Part shown: positions 27,294-35,160 of the stretch, in pieces
How positions within the stretch are numbered: the first letter of the stretch is position 1
Layout: the number at the start of each line of letters is the position of its first letter
IMG/VR virus record: IMGVR_UViG_3300030060_004020
Location: 15,639 to 78,324 of that record
Length of the DNA stretch: 62,686 nucleotides
DNA from: a virus
Reading direction: 5' to 3' (one strand)
Program-made: the position numbers and the translations under genes
The notes under the pieces: generated by a model
The model's database searches: none
What the model saw: only the letters and a program-made list of their open reading frames with translations
Told to the model about the DNA's origin: nothing

Positions 27294-27632
27294 TTACTCT
27301 TTCTTAGATTTAGAAGGAGTTTTTGCCTTTGTTTTAGGCTTAGGCTTGGGTTTAGGTTTTACCTTTTTTGGTAAAAGTTCATCCGCTAATTCCTTAACAG
27401 TTGAAATATCCTTGCCTGTTTCTTTACATCCCAATAGAACGATTTTTTCATCCAATGCTAATAATTCTTCTCGGTCTTCTTCATTAAACACAAAGAAATA
27501 GTTAGGGTCGGAAAGACGAAGAACCGCCCATTTTACTGAAACGGTTTCTTCATCTTTCCTTGTAATTTCTTTCTTTGGTGTAATGTTAAGTCTACCGATT
27601 TTAGAATCATCAGTTAATCTAACTGTTACCAA
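27294..27632 (-). CDS. Small protein with Lys-Pro tail
   Basis: 112 residues. Residues 1-85 form a compact domain (VRLTDDSKIGRLNITPKKEI, VKWAVLRLSDPNYFFVFNEED, LLALDEKIVLLGC). The last 25 residues are a basic Lys-Pro repeat (KVKPKPKPKPKTKAKTPSKS) that is probably disordered and could touch DNA or capsid. It lies among the decoration candidates. No family recognised. Confidence 0.5.
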   Translation of the reverse strand: MVTVRLTDDSKIGRLNITPKKEITRKDEETVSVKWAVLRLSDPNYFFVFNEEDREELLALDEKIVLLGCKETGKDISTVKELADELLPKKVKPKPKPKPKTKAKTPSKSKKE

Positions 27633-27642
27633 TTAAATCCCC

Positions 27643-27996
27643 TCAAAGGTTGCCCCAAACTCTCAATCTAACAGAGCCACCGTTGCCATCATCGGAAACA
27701 GTAGCGTTTGTTCCATCGAGTGAAGTAAACATAAGAGCAAGTGAAGTGCTTGACTCATAAGCCCCTGTTGCTGAACACTCAATTTGTGGTTGTATTCCGT
27801 TAGCGTTATCAAAACCTGTAATTGTTGCACAATGTATTGTAGATAATCCAAAGTCAGCCGCAGGTATAACTGAACCTGCCGCAACAATAGATGTTACATC
27901 AACTAGTGCATCAACAACATATTCATCACCGCATACTTTAGGTCTAGTTACCCCCTTGTGGTCTGCTAGTAACTTTACTGTAAATGCCAATGCCAT
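27643..27996 (-). CDS. Capsid decoration-like protein A
   Basis: 117 residues, one of two adjacent genes with matching starts (MALAFTVKLLADHKG.. and MAFATVIHLEMNLEGN..). It carries VCGDEYVVDALVDVTSIVAAGSVIPAADFGLSTIHCATI, a pattern seen in small beta proteins encoded next to major capsid genes. A decoration or capsid-stabilising role is inferred from position and size. A frame on the same strand inside it is a shadow. Confidence 0.5.
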   Translation of the reverse strand: MALAFTVKLLADHKGVTRPKVCGDEYVVDALVDVTSIVAAGSVIPAADFGLSTIHCATITGFDNANGIQPQIECSATGAYESSTSLALMFTSLDGTNATVSDDGNGGSVRLRVWGNL

Positions 27997-28007
27997 TTAA
28001 AATCACC

Positions 28008-28271
28008 TTACTGTCCAATAGCCATGAAATAAACTACATCACCGCTAACACAATGTATTGCTACATCACCACTTGCTAGTGGTAAATCTGCATTAACTAC
28101 TGCTGCTGCCGCTTCTTCTGCTGTACCTTTATGGGTAAAAACTAGACTTTCAACTAGTGATAGTCCAGTTTCAATGTTTCCATCGGTGCTGTCCGAAGTA
28201 GTTTGACCACAAACTATCTTTCTGTTTCCTTCTAAATTCATTTCTAAATGTATTACTGTCGCAAATGCCAT
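28008..28271 (-). CDS. Capsid decoration-like protein B
   Basis: 87 residues, directly downstream of the major capsid gene. MAFATVIHLEMNLEGNRKIVCGQTTSDSTDGNIETGLSLVESLVFTHKG resembles the neighbouring 117-residue protein in its start and in the VCG..D pattern, so the two may be diverged paralogs. The rest (ADLPLASGDVAIHCVSGDVVYFMAIGQ) is beta-rich. Probable outer-capsid protein. Confidence 0.5.
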   Translation of the reverse strand: MAFATVIHLEMNLEGNRKIVCGQTTSDSTDGNIETGLSLVESLVFTHKGTAEEAAAAVVNADLPLASGDVAIHCVSGDVVYFMAIGQ

Positions 28272-28292
28272 ATATATCCTCTCCTTTTTTCC

Positions 28293-29630
28293 TCATTGTA
28301 TGTTTGTTATCTTTCCTTGACCTTTGAAGAAGGAACATCCGACTTCACCAATTGTTCGATACAAAGCCCTGTTACCTAGAGTTCCGACACCGAATGGATT
28401 TCCATTAGCGATACCATCTTCAAAGTATTGTGTTGGCTTCATAACCGATAGCCACAAATGGTCTGTATCAAGGAATAGTAAATCACTTAGTTTTGTTGAA
28501 GCACTACCTGTTTGGCACATATCCTTAACAGGGATTAGTGGAATATCGTAGTATGTTGCTACTCTAAATCCAACTTCTTGTCCTTTAACTCCTCTAACAC
28601 CGTTTACAGTTGGCACAACTTCTTTTCTGTCCATGAATCTTTCTTGGCTTTGTAACAAGTCAGCAATTGCTTGAATTGTATCATATCCAGTTAGAATAAC
28701 CTTTGGAGAACCACCGGCTAGTCTTAGGTTTCTAATCATATCATTAAGTCTAGTTAGAGTTAGTGAACGAACATCGCCGGAAGTGTAGCCAGTTCCACAA
28801 TCTACTTCTGCATCAAGGAAAGATGCCGCAGTAAATCTCTCACTACCGTAAATCTTTCCTAGAGCGTTAGAAGCGGAAGTTGTATCAGTAGCGATAACTC
28901 CCTCGTCAATTTTTAGCAATTCATCTCTTGAAGTAATAACCTTGTTTAGAGAAGTATAGTTGTTTCCGATATTTGGCATAGCGGATGATTCACCATAATG
29001 CTCTAGTGGCATAACCAACATTTTGTTTTGTACTTCAGCATGGTGCTTACCCATATCTTCACGCATTTGCGCTCTAATATCGCCAATACCATCATCAATT
29101 TGTGCCATTTCCATAGCAAGTTCGCTGAAATCAAATTGGTGTGCAACTACTTTAGGACTCATGTTTAGTTGAGCGTAAGTTGGTGCAATTGGGCCAAGTC
29201 CATCTTGTGCTGTTGATAGTCCCGCATTCTCCGGTACACCACCAATCATATCTGCTCTTGGACTATCGGAACCTAGTTCTGCTAAGTTTTCTGTTCCAGT
29301 TGCGTCAACAGTAAACAAGTTACCGCTTCCACCGGCAGGTCGTGACTTTAGAACTCTCCATCCACTAGATGAATAAGGTCTTTTTGAAATCATTGAAAGA
29401 GCGTTAACTTCTCTATTCAACATTGACCATACTTTTTGTCCATAAACAATATTGTATAATGCAGATACATCACTAACAGCACTACCGGAGAATGCCGGAG
29501 AACCATCATGTCCTGTGTGTATTCCACCAATAGCACCTGCTTGCTTCAAAAGAGCGTTACCGGCAGGTAGATTGTTTATTCCATATGTGCTTGCTTCTAA
29601 ATCTGCGATTGTGTTAATATAACCTGTCAT
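28293..29630 (-). CDS. Major capsid protein (HK97 fold)
   Basis: 445 residues, directly after the protease/scaffold gene. Features of HK97-type capsid proteins of archaeal and marine tailed viruses are visible: an N-terminal arm region (SALYNIVYGQKVWSMLNREVNALSMISKRPYSSSGWRVLKSRP), a central YAQLNMSPKVVAHQFDFSELAMEMAQIDDGIGDI (E-loop to spine region), and a C-terminal part with RVATYYDIPLIPVKDM..DLLFLDTDHLWLSVMKP (P-domain strands). It has no obvious delta domain of its own; the scaffold seems to be the tail of the protease protein. Order protease-MCP-decoration supports the call strongly. Confidence 0.87.
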   Translation of the reverse strand: MTGYINTIADLEASTYGINNLPAGNALLKQAGAIGGIHTGHDGSPAFSGSAVSDVSALYNIVYGQKVWSMLNREVNALSMISKRPYSSSGWRVLKSRPAGGSGNLFTVDATGTENLAELGSDSPRADMIGGVPENAGLSTAQDGLGPIAPTYAQLNMSPKVVAHQFDFSELAMEMAQIDDGIGDIRAQMREDMGKHHAEVQNKMLVMPLEHYGESSAMPNIGNNYTSLNKVITSRDELLKIDEGVIATDTTSASNALGKIYGSERFTAASFLDAEVDCGTGYTSGDVRSLTLTRLNDMIRNLRLAGGSPKVILTGYDTIQAIADLLQSQERFMDRKEVVPTVNGVRGVKGQEVGFRVATYYDIPLIPVKDMCQTGSASTKLSDLLFLDTDHLWLSVMKPTQYFEDGIANGNPFGVGTLGNRALYRTIGEVGCSFFKGQGKITNIQ

Positions 29631-29631
29631 C

Positions 29632-30864
29632 TTAAATTCCTCCTACCATTTTGTGAATGTCCGACCAATCCATGTTAGCCATTTCATCCATACTTGGGAG
29701 TTGTACTGCGGATTCTTCTTGAGCCTTTAGAATAGTTTCCTTTTCTGCTGTCAAAGATTTCCTTAGTTGTGTAAATTCATCTTTAAGAGAAGCAATTTCG
29801 CTTTGTGCATCATAGTTTTGCTTTGCGATTGTGTTTTCCCTTGATGTAATTTCAGTAGCGAATCTTGCTTCAAATGATTTCTTTAGGTTATCATAAGCAA
29901 GAGTTTCTAACTGCTCTTGTCGGAAAGCCTCATAAGCCTTCTCGATGTTTCCAACTGACAAATCAAGAGTATCGAACTCTCCATTGTTAAATGCCTTTAC
30001 AACAGGCATGTCGGAAGCAGTTGGCTTACCGTTGTTAATAACAATACGGTCAGCAGGTTCTCCAATTTGGTTTCCTGCACCATCAAGGGTTCTTAGATAT
30101 GCTTTGTTTGAATCGTCTTGGTATTCGCCCATGTTTTCATCTTCTACATCAGCATGTTCCATGTCTTCTTCATCAGTCATTTCGGAGTCTCCTCTTTCCA
30201 TGTAATCTGCCATTTCTTCATCTTTGTGCATGCCCTTTTCATCGAGCAACTCTTCTTCTTTACGAAGCGTATTTACTTCTTCTAGCAAAGTATCTAACTC
30301 CGCTAATGCTTTTTCTAGTTTTTCACTCATATCATTGTCTCCTTTATCTTGTTTCAAAATATCGAATCTCGCTTCGGGGTTAATTCCTTTTTCGCATATA
30401 GTAATTTCATGCAACTCTAACTTGCTGATTTCATTATACTCACCTAAGTTTTCATTACTTTTCTTTACTTTTTGGAGGGCTTGACCTCCTATGCTAAAAG
30501 ACCTCAATGACCCTTTGCGAATGTTTCTGCCAACTTCTTTGGCTTTCTCTATATCATCTCGTAGTTTAATTACTACAAAGAAACCAACATCATCTACTTC
30601 GGATTTCCAAAGCCTACCTGTGCTGTCTCTATAAGAATCTACAACTTCTCCAACTTGAACATTGGAATGGTTTGTCATGACATTTCTAAATTTAGAATCT
30701 TTCATGAACTTAATAACTGCTTCTTCCAATGCAGGTAAAGTAATTAAATCATTTTGTTTATCTACAATTTCAATACTAGCGTAGCCACCAATCATTAATT
30801 CATCACTTCTAGCCTTGAGGATGGAAAACCCATCATTTCTCGTTGCTAAAACTGCCGATGTCAT
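29632..30864 (-). CDS. Prohead protease with fused scaffold tail
   Basis: 410 residues from ATG 30864. This start is preferred because an archaeal TATA box lies about 30 bases upstream, so an earlier GTG at 30906 would be inside the promoter. Residues 1-160 are a U35/HK97-type protease: catalytic His in VMTNHSNVQVGEV (H66) and Ser in LRSFSIGG (S124), with a following ELHEITICEKGINP strand. Residues 175-390 are acidic and coiled-coil, the layout of an internal scaffold. The last 14 residues, NMDWSDIHKMVGGI, recur in another capsid-region protein and echo the W-tag of the small late proteins. It is followed by the major capsid gene. Confidence 0.88.
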   Translation of the reverse strand: MTSAVLATRNDGFSILKARSDELMIGGYASIEIVDKQNDLITLPALEEAVIKFMKDSKFRNVMTNHSNVQVGEVVDSYRDSTGRLWKSEVDDVGFFVVIKLRDDIEKAKEVGRNIRKGSLRSFSIGGQALQKVKKSNENLGEYNEISKLELHEITICEKGINPEARFDILKQDKGDNDMSEKLEKALAELDTLLEEVNTLRKEEELLDEKGMHKDEEMADYMERGDSEMTDEEDMEHADVEDENMGEYQDDSNKAYLRTLDGAGNQIGEPADRIVINNGKPTASDMPVVKAFNNGEFDTLDLSVGNIEKAYEAFRQEQLETLAYDNLKKSFEARFATEITSRENTIAKQNYDAQSEIASLKDEFTQLRKSLTAEKETILKAQEESAVQLPSMDEMANMDWSDIHKMVGGI

Positions 30865-30883
30865 TTCGCTCAAAGGGAAAAAA

Positions 30884-30905
30884 TTTCCTTTTAATATATA
30901 ATACA
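30884..30905 (-). promoter_or_regulatory. TATA-box promoter for the capsid operon
   Basis: On the minus strand GTGTATTATATATTAAAAGG forms a strong archaeal TATA box centred near 30896. Transcription would begin about 25 bases on, a few bases before ATG 30864. It lies in the only gap of note between the ligase and protease genes and would give capsid genes their own promoter. Confidence 0.6.
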
Positions 30906-30923
30906 CACGGTTATTTTAAACTA

Positions 30924-33482
30924 TTAATCCTCTTTTGGAGGTAATTTAAGACTACTATACTTATCTTCGTAAATATTCCACAATCCTTTATCTGCGTCAG
31001 TATCAGCAGGTTTCTGTTCATAGCCTGTCCATGCTAACCACATTCTTTTTCCTTTAACTTCAAGCATTCTAACATGAAGTTTAGTTTCAAACTTATTACC
31101 ATCTAGGAAATATTCGTGATAGCCTTCCTTTTGAACGCCCAACTTAACATCACCACTATCAATTAGTTTCCGCTTAGATATATTCTTAGCAACAATAGCA
31201 GGGAATTTGCCCGCCTTTCCAAATAATTCAAACACATCATCTTGTGAATCTAATCTAACCATCCAATTGATACTTTCATCACCTAACTTCATTACTATGT
31301 TTAGATTATCGTCATCTCTAAGGTATATCTTAAACTCACCACTTCTATATTTTTCAGGAGTTTCGTATTCTTTCTTAATGGTGTCCATCAATATTTTATC
31401 ATTTTCAGCAAACAACTTTTTTGTTTTAGCATCAAATGATATGCCGTCTCTATTTTCAAACCAATCCTTAACTCGGCTTTCTTTACTTTCTAGTATGTCT
31501 TGATATTCTTTTTTGTGATTTTTAACTAAGAAATTGTGAACAACTTTTGGTACTTGTGCGCCCTTCTCCTTTAAGAAATTAAATACAGCAACAGTAAGTT
31601 TAGATTGTTTTGTTTTCATTATCTCTTCTGCTTGTTCTTTCCACAAGTCTAAATCCATTAGTGCATTCTTAGCCATTAGATTGTTTTCTTCAAATCCATA
31701 GATAGTAAAACCATCCATGTCTCCTTTGATTATAATATTGGCTTCACCGTGAATATGGTCAGAAACTACAATACCTTTCTCTACTTCTTCTACATTATAT
31801 TTCAAAGATTTATCCGTATCATTAATTAGCATTTGTAGAGTAACTAACTTATCCGGTGTCTTACTTTCAGCGATTTCATTTATCTTTGCTGAATAAACAA
31901 CCGGCTTACCCTTAACTTCTTTTACCTTATCAATAGAAACTCTAACCACTTCTCCGACATCTGCTGAAACTTTAGTATTAGTGGCACTACCAACATTAAG
32001 ATAATTTACTCCTTCTATCTTTTCACCTTCCTCTTCAACCGGCCCTGCTCCTAATTTGTAAGAAAAGTTAGAACCACTTTTCTTTTTATCAAGAACAATT
32101 AAATCTAATTCTACAAATGGTTTCCAACGAATCCACTTAGGATTCTTTTTTGTTCCTAAGAAATATGTAGATGTAGAATCTTTAATCATAGCCCCTTCTG
32201 CTGTCGGCATTTCCATAATTTTCTTAGCGTATTCTTCTACATCTTTTAGATTATCTGCAACTCTAGTATCTTTTTTAGATGGGAATGTCAAGTCTTCACT
32301 AGAATGTATAGAATAGTTGTTAAACATTATCTGCATTCTGTTTTGTAGTGTATCTTCCATGAGGTTTTCTTCATTGTGTCTCATGATGTCAAACACATGA
32401 ATTCTAACCTTGCCCTCTCTTTTTCCCTCTAAGTATTCTACTGCATCTTTTCTTTTAAGAGAGTCATCTCCATCAAATAAAACTAAAGAAGCATCCAAGA
32501 TACAATCACCAAAATGTTTTTTCTTTAGTTCCTCAACGGCTTCTTTACACTTTGATGTAATATCTTTTCCTGTATAATCATAAACTTTTATATTCTTATC
32601 TATTTTATGTAATTGAATTCTAAAACCATCGTATTTTTCTTGAACATAAAACTCACCACTGAATCCCTTTAATTCGTTCATATCTTCTATTGTAAATATT
32701 CTATACATTGGTTTGTTAGGGATTATGAAATCACTTTGGGCTTTTTCTTCATCGGACTTCTTTTCTTTTAAAATAATTTTATCATTTTCTTTTTTATTAC
32801 CCTTTTCGTCTTTAGCCTTAGCCTCATCTAAATCTGTATCTATATCTTCTAGTTCAGCCCATTCTTCTTTAGTATTCTTAGATAAGAATATTAATTCTAA
32901 CATATTCATAGCGGCCTTTACCTTAGACTCCACTTTCTTAGAATCTTTATCGTCACCATAATGCTCTATGATATAAAGTGCAACATCATCTACTTCTAAA
33001 TCTAATCCCATAAGTCCTTCTGTAATGTCATCGGGCTTCATGTCTTTAATTGAATATGCTTCTTTTGGTAGTGCCTTATCATCTTCTCTAATAGCATAGT
33101 GAACAAACTTAATCATAAGTTCGGGTGATTCTAATAATGCCTCTAATACATTACCTTTAAATTTTTTAGCGAAGGGGTCACTAACTTCTTCCGAAGAATA
33201 CCTAAGTGCCTTTATTGCTTCATACAATTTTTCAGCATTATTTGTTGTTGAGTCGGAAACATCATTTGATTCTAATAAATCTTCATCAATATAATCCTTA
33301 AGTTCATTTGAAAGAGCATCCGTCATTTCATATGCGTCTTTAATTTTATTTACTGCGTTTCTCCACTTAGAACCGTATTCCTTTGGGTCGGTTCTTGCTG
33401 AAAGATAAGCGACTCTTGTTCTTTCAAAGAGTCTTAGAATATCTGTGGATATTGACTTATCCTTCTCAATAAGAAGCGGCAT
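30924..33482 (-). CDS. ATP-dependent DNA ligase with extra N- and C-terminal domains
   Basis: 852 residues from ATG 33482 (GAGGT nearby, just after the upstream stop). Residues 1-240 are a charged helical extension. The nucleotidyltransferase core follows: motif I YVQEKYDGFRIQL with catalytic Lys near 283, motif III VRIHVFDIM near 363, motif IV AEGAMIKD near 429 and motif V PKWIRWKPF near 460, then an OB-fold-like part (KIEGVNYLNVGSA..VGEVVRVSIDKV). About 300 further residues end in EYFLDGNKFETKLHVRMLEV and RMWLAWTG, not part of a usual ligase. It joins DNA nicks with ATP. Its place inside the capsid operon, away from replication genes, is unusual. Confidence 0.92.
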   Translation of the reverse strand: MPLLIEKDKSISTDILRLFERTRVAYLSARTDPKEYGSKWRNAVNKIKDAYEMTDALSNELKDYIDEDLLESNDVSDSTTNNAEKLYEAIKALRYSSEEVSDPFAKKFKGNVLEALLESPELMIKFVHYAIREDDKALPKEAYSIKDMKPDDITEGLMGLDLEVDDVALYIIEHYGDDKDSKKVESKVKAAMNMLELIFLSKNTKEEWAELEDIDTDLDEAKAKDEKGNKKENDKIILKEKKSDEEKAQSDFIIPNKPMYRIFTIEDMNELKGFSGEFYVQEKYDGFRIQLHKIDKNIKVYDYTGKDITSKCKEAVEELKKKHFGDCILDASLVLFDGDDSLKRKDAVEYLEGKREGKVRIHVFDIMRHNEENLMEDTLQNRMQIMFNNYSIHSSEDLTFPSKKDTRVADNLKDVEEYAKKIMEMPTAEGAMIKDSTSTYFLGTKKNPKWIRWKPFVELDLIVLDKKKSGSNFSYKLGAGPVEEEGEKIEGVNYLNVGSATNTKVSADVGEVVRVSIDKVKEVKGKPVVYSAKINEIAESKTPDKLVTLQMLINDTDKSLKYNVEEVEKGIVVSDHIHGEANIIIKGDMDGFTIYGFEENNLMAKNALMDLDLWKEQAEEIMKTKQSKLTVAVFNFLKEKGAQVPKVVHNFLVKNHKKEYQDILESKESRVKDWFENRDGISFDAKTKKLFAENDKILMDTIKKEYETPEKYRSGEFKIYLRDDDNLNIVMKLGDESINWMVRLDSQDDVFELFGKAGKFPAIVAKNISKRKLIDSGDVKLGVQKEGYHEYFLDGNKFETKLHVRMLEVKGKRMWLAWTGYEQKPADTDADKGLWNIYEDKYSSLKLPPKED

Positions 33483-33492
33483 GTAAAATACC

Positions 33493-34254
33493 TCAAATAA
33501 TAGATTCAATGTTTTGCACTATTGATAGTATTCCATTATCGGGGTCACTAATGCGTTCTCTAATAGTTTCTATCTTATCTAAATTTCTTCTATTCTCTTT
33601 AGTTTCATTTTCTCTAAAGTTTTTTTCCATGTCTCTAATTAATAAAGGTAACATAAGGTCTAAATCTTTAATTCGGTCTTTTATTCTTCTATATCTCATT
33701 TGTATAGGTTTCTTAGTTTTATCTTGTTTCTTTAAACTCTTTGTTATCGGCCCAACTCTATCTTTTTTGAGTCTTGGACTTGTTGGAGGAATGACTTTTA
33801 TTTTTTCAATAATATATCTTTCCGAACTACCATCGGCTGACTTGGCTATAATCTGTAATTTTGCATCAGCAATAAAACTAGGATTAGATGAGGAAGAAGA
33901 TTCTTGTTTTACATCACTAAATCGGTTAGCAAGAGTTTCCGTAAGTTTATCCATAGAAAATGTTTTACCAATCAAGGATTTTCCAACTAATTGTAAACCC
34001 CCCTCATCTTGTTTCTTTAAACTCTCACCTGCTAAACCATATCCTTCTTTCTTTTGAGTTTGATTAGTAATCTTAGAAGCATCTTGCACCTTTGGCCTCT
34101 TAATCTTTTCAACTTCGGGGTCTGTATCTATTTCCAATACTTGAGTTGGCTCAATGTTCTTTCTTTTCTTTGCGCTTAATTCTTCTTTAGCCTTTCTTGC
34201 TTTTTCAATAGCAAGGCTAACTATTCTTTCTTCTTTTGTTACTCTTTCCGGCAT
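33493..34254 (-). CDS. Charged protein upstream of the ligase
   Basis: 253 residues, highly charged, with a possibly disordered N-terminal half (KEELSAKKRKNIEPTQVLEI) and a central folded stretch (IADAKLQIIAKSADGSSERYIIEKIKVIPPTSPR). The C-terminal 70 residues are helical (RYRRIKDRIKDLDLMLPLLIRDMEKNF). It ends eleven bases before the ligase start. Capsid-associated or ligase partner; no family recognised. Confidence 0.45.
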   Translation of the reverse strand: MPERVTKEERIVSLAIEKARKAKEELSAKKRKNIEPTQVLEIDTDPEVEKIKRPKVQDASKITNQTQKKEGYGLAGESLKKQDEGGLQLVGKSLIGKTFSMDKLTETLANRFSDVKQESSSSSNPSFIADAKLQIIAKSADGSSERYIIEKIKVIPPTSPRLKKDRVGPITKSLKKQDKTKKPIQMRYRRIKDRIKDLDLMLPLLIRDMEKNFRENETKENRRNLDKIETIRERISDPDNGILSIVQNIESII

Positions 34255-34261
34255 AGTATCA

Positions 34262-34555
34262 TCACTCCAAATAAAACACTAAATCTCGATTAGTTAGTGT
34301 TATTTTTTCGTAGCCCATATTTTCGTATAATTTATTTGCTACCTCTAATGCTTTTTCTCTACTCATATCTAAATCCTCTAAAGTATCAATAAAGGCATAA
34401 GTTTTTTTTCTTTTTCCTGCGCTTTCGATTATAGGGTCTACAATTTCTTCAAACAATTTTTCATATTCTTTCATAGAAAGATTATCATTTTTTGGCACTT
34501 CATCTGCTCTTGGATTCCTAATCGGTGGCATCTTTAACACATCTTCCCAACTCAT
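34262..34555 (-). CDS. W-tagged small late protein (34.3 kb)
   Basis: 97 residues beginning MSWEDVLKMPPIRNPRADEV. The tag W-E-D-V-L-K-M is the closest N-terminal match to the scaffold/protease C-terminus (W-S-D-I-H-K-M), and the gene lies next to that region. The rest has AYAFIDTLEDLDMSREKALEVANKLYENMGYEKITL-type helices. The start directly abuts the stop of the protein that carries the C-terminal version of the motif. Proposed capsid-interior protein; function otherwise unknown. Confidence 0.6.
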   Translation of the reverse strand: MSWEDVLKMPPIRNPRADEVPKNDNLSMKEYEKLFEEIVDPIIESAGKRKKTYAFIDTLEDLDMSREKALEVANKLYENMGYEKITLTNRDLVFYLE

Positions 34556-34804
34556 CTATTGACCCCCTACATTCTCTACCATTTTATGAATATCTTTCCA
34601 GTCCATGTTTCCAACATCCTTTAGTGGTGAACCACCGATAGTTCCGTTATTCATCTTGGGAGTCGGACTATCAACAACAACAAAACCGGACTTCATTAGT
34701 AAGTTATCATCATTGTAAACTGCTTTCTCTAAACTCTCTATCTTAGCACTAAGGGCTTTGATAATCTCAAGTAGTTCTTCATTAATTGTATTTTCTTCGC
34801 TCAT
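34556..34804 (-). CDS. Small protein with C-terminal NMDWKDIHKMV motif
   Basis: 82 residues. N-terminal coiled coil (NEELLEIIKALSAKIESLEKA), a Gly/Pro linker, and the C-terminus GNMDWKDIHKMVENVGGQ. Ten of eleven residues of NMDWxDIHKMV are identical to the end of the protease/scaffold protein, so both probably bind the same partner, most simply the major capsid protein. It starts in an ATGA overlap. A small scaffold or capsid-assembly helper is inferred. Confidence 0.6.
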   Translation of the reverse strand: MSEENTINEELLEIIKALSAKIESLEKAVYNDDNLLMKSGFVVVDSPTPKMNNGTIGGSPLKDVGNMDWKDIHKMVENVGGQ

Positions 34805-35160
34805 CTCTTTTCCTCCTTTGGTGGATATACTAAATCTCTTAATTGTCTGTAAAGCAACTCATAGTCCTTACGAAGTTCCGTAGCCGAAGCAACTATATCT
34901 ATATTCCGTTCATCCATAGACTTCATTTTCTTTGTAAGTTTCTTATCGGACTTAACTAACTCTACATCTTTTAATGCAGTAATCAATTCACCTAGTTTTG
35001 TAAAGTCCTGTCCAAAAAATTCAGTTGGTTGTGCCGCCTGTAATACTTTCTTTAGACGCTTAGTTTGTTTCTTATCCAGTGTGTCTAATATATTCTTCTT
35101 TACTTTCTCTTCTTTCTTTATGGTAAATTCTTTACCTTCTTCATAATAATCCCATGTCAT
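34801..35160 (-). CDS. Small late protein with diverged W-tag
   Basis: 119 residues from ATG 35160, which overlaps the upstream TGA and has GGTGAT upstream. The N-terminus MTWDYYEEGKEF keeps M-T-W but not the hydrophobic-Lys end of the tag. The rest is a helical, very charged protein (KKEEKVKKNILDTLDKKQTKR, ATELRKDYELLYRQLRDLVY). It overlaps genes on both sides. Confidence 0.5.
   Translation of the reverse strand: MTWDYYEEGKEFTIKKEEKVKKNILDTLDKKQTKRLKKVLQAAQPTEFFGQDFTKLGELITALKDVELVKSDKKLTKKMKSMDERNIDIVASATELRKDYELLYRQLRDLVYPPKEEKR

Noticed and set aside
27663-27887. A 74-codon frame on the same strand inside the decoration-like gene
   Set aside because: Overlapping frame with Leu/Gln-rich composition, no RBS; the longer frame has the family pattern.
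30864-30906. Protease start at GTG 30906 giving an N-terminus MYYILKGN that resembles the W-tag
   Set aside because: The bases involved form a strong TATA box, no RBS precedes the GTG, and the Trp is missing. ATG 30864 fits the promoter.
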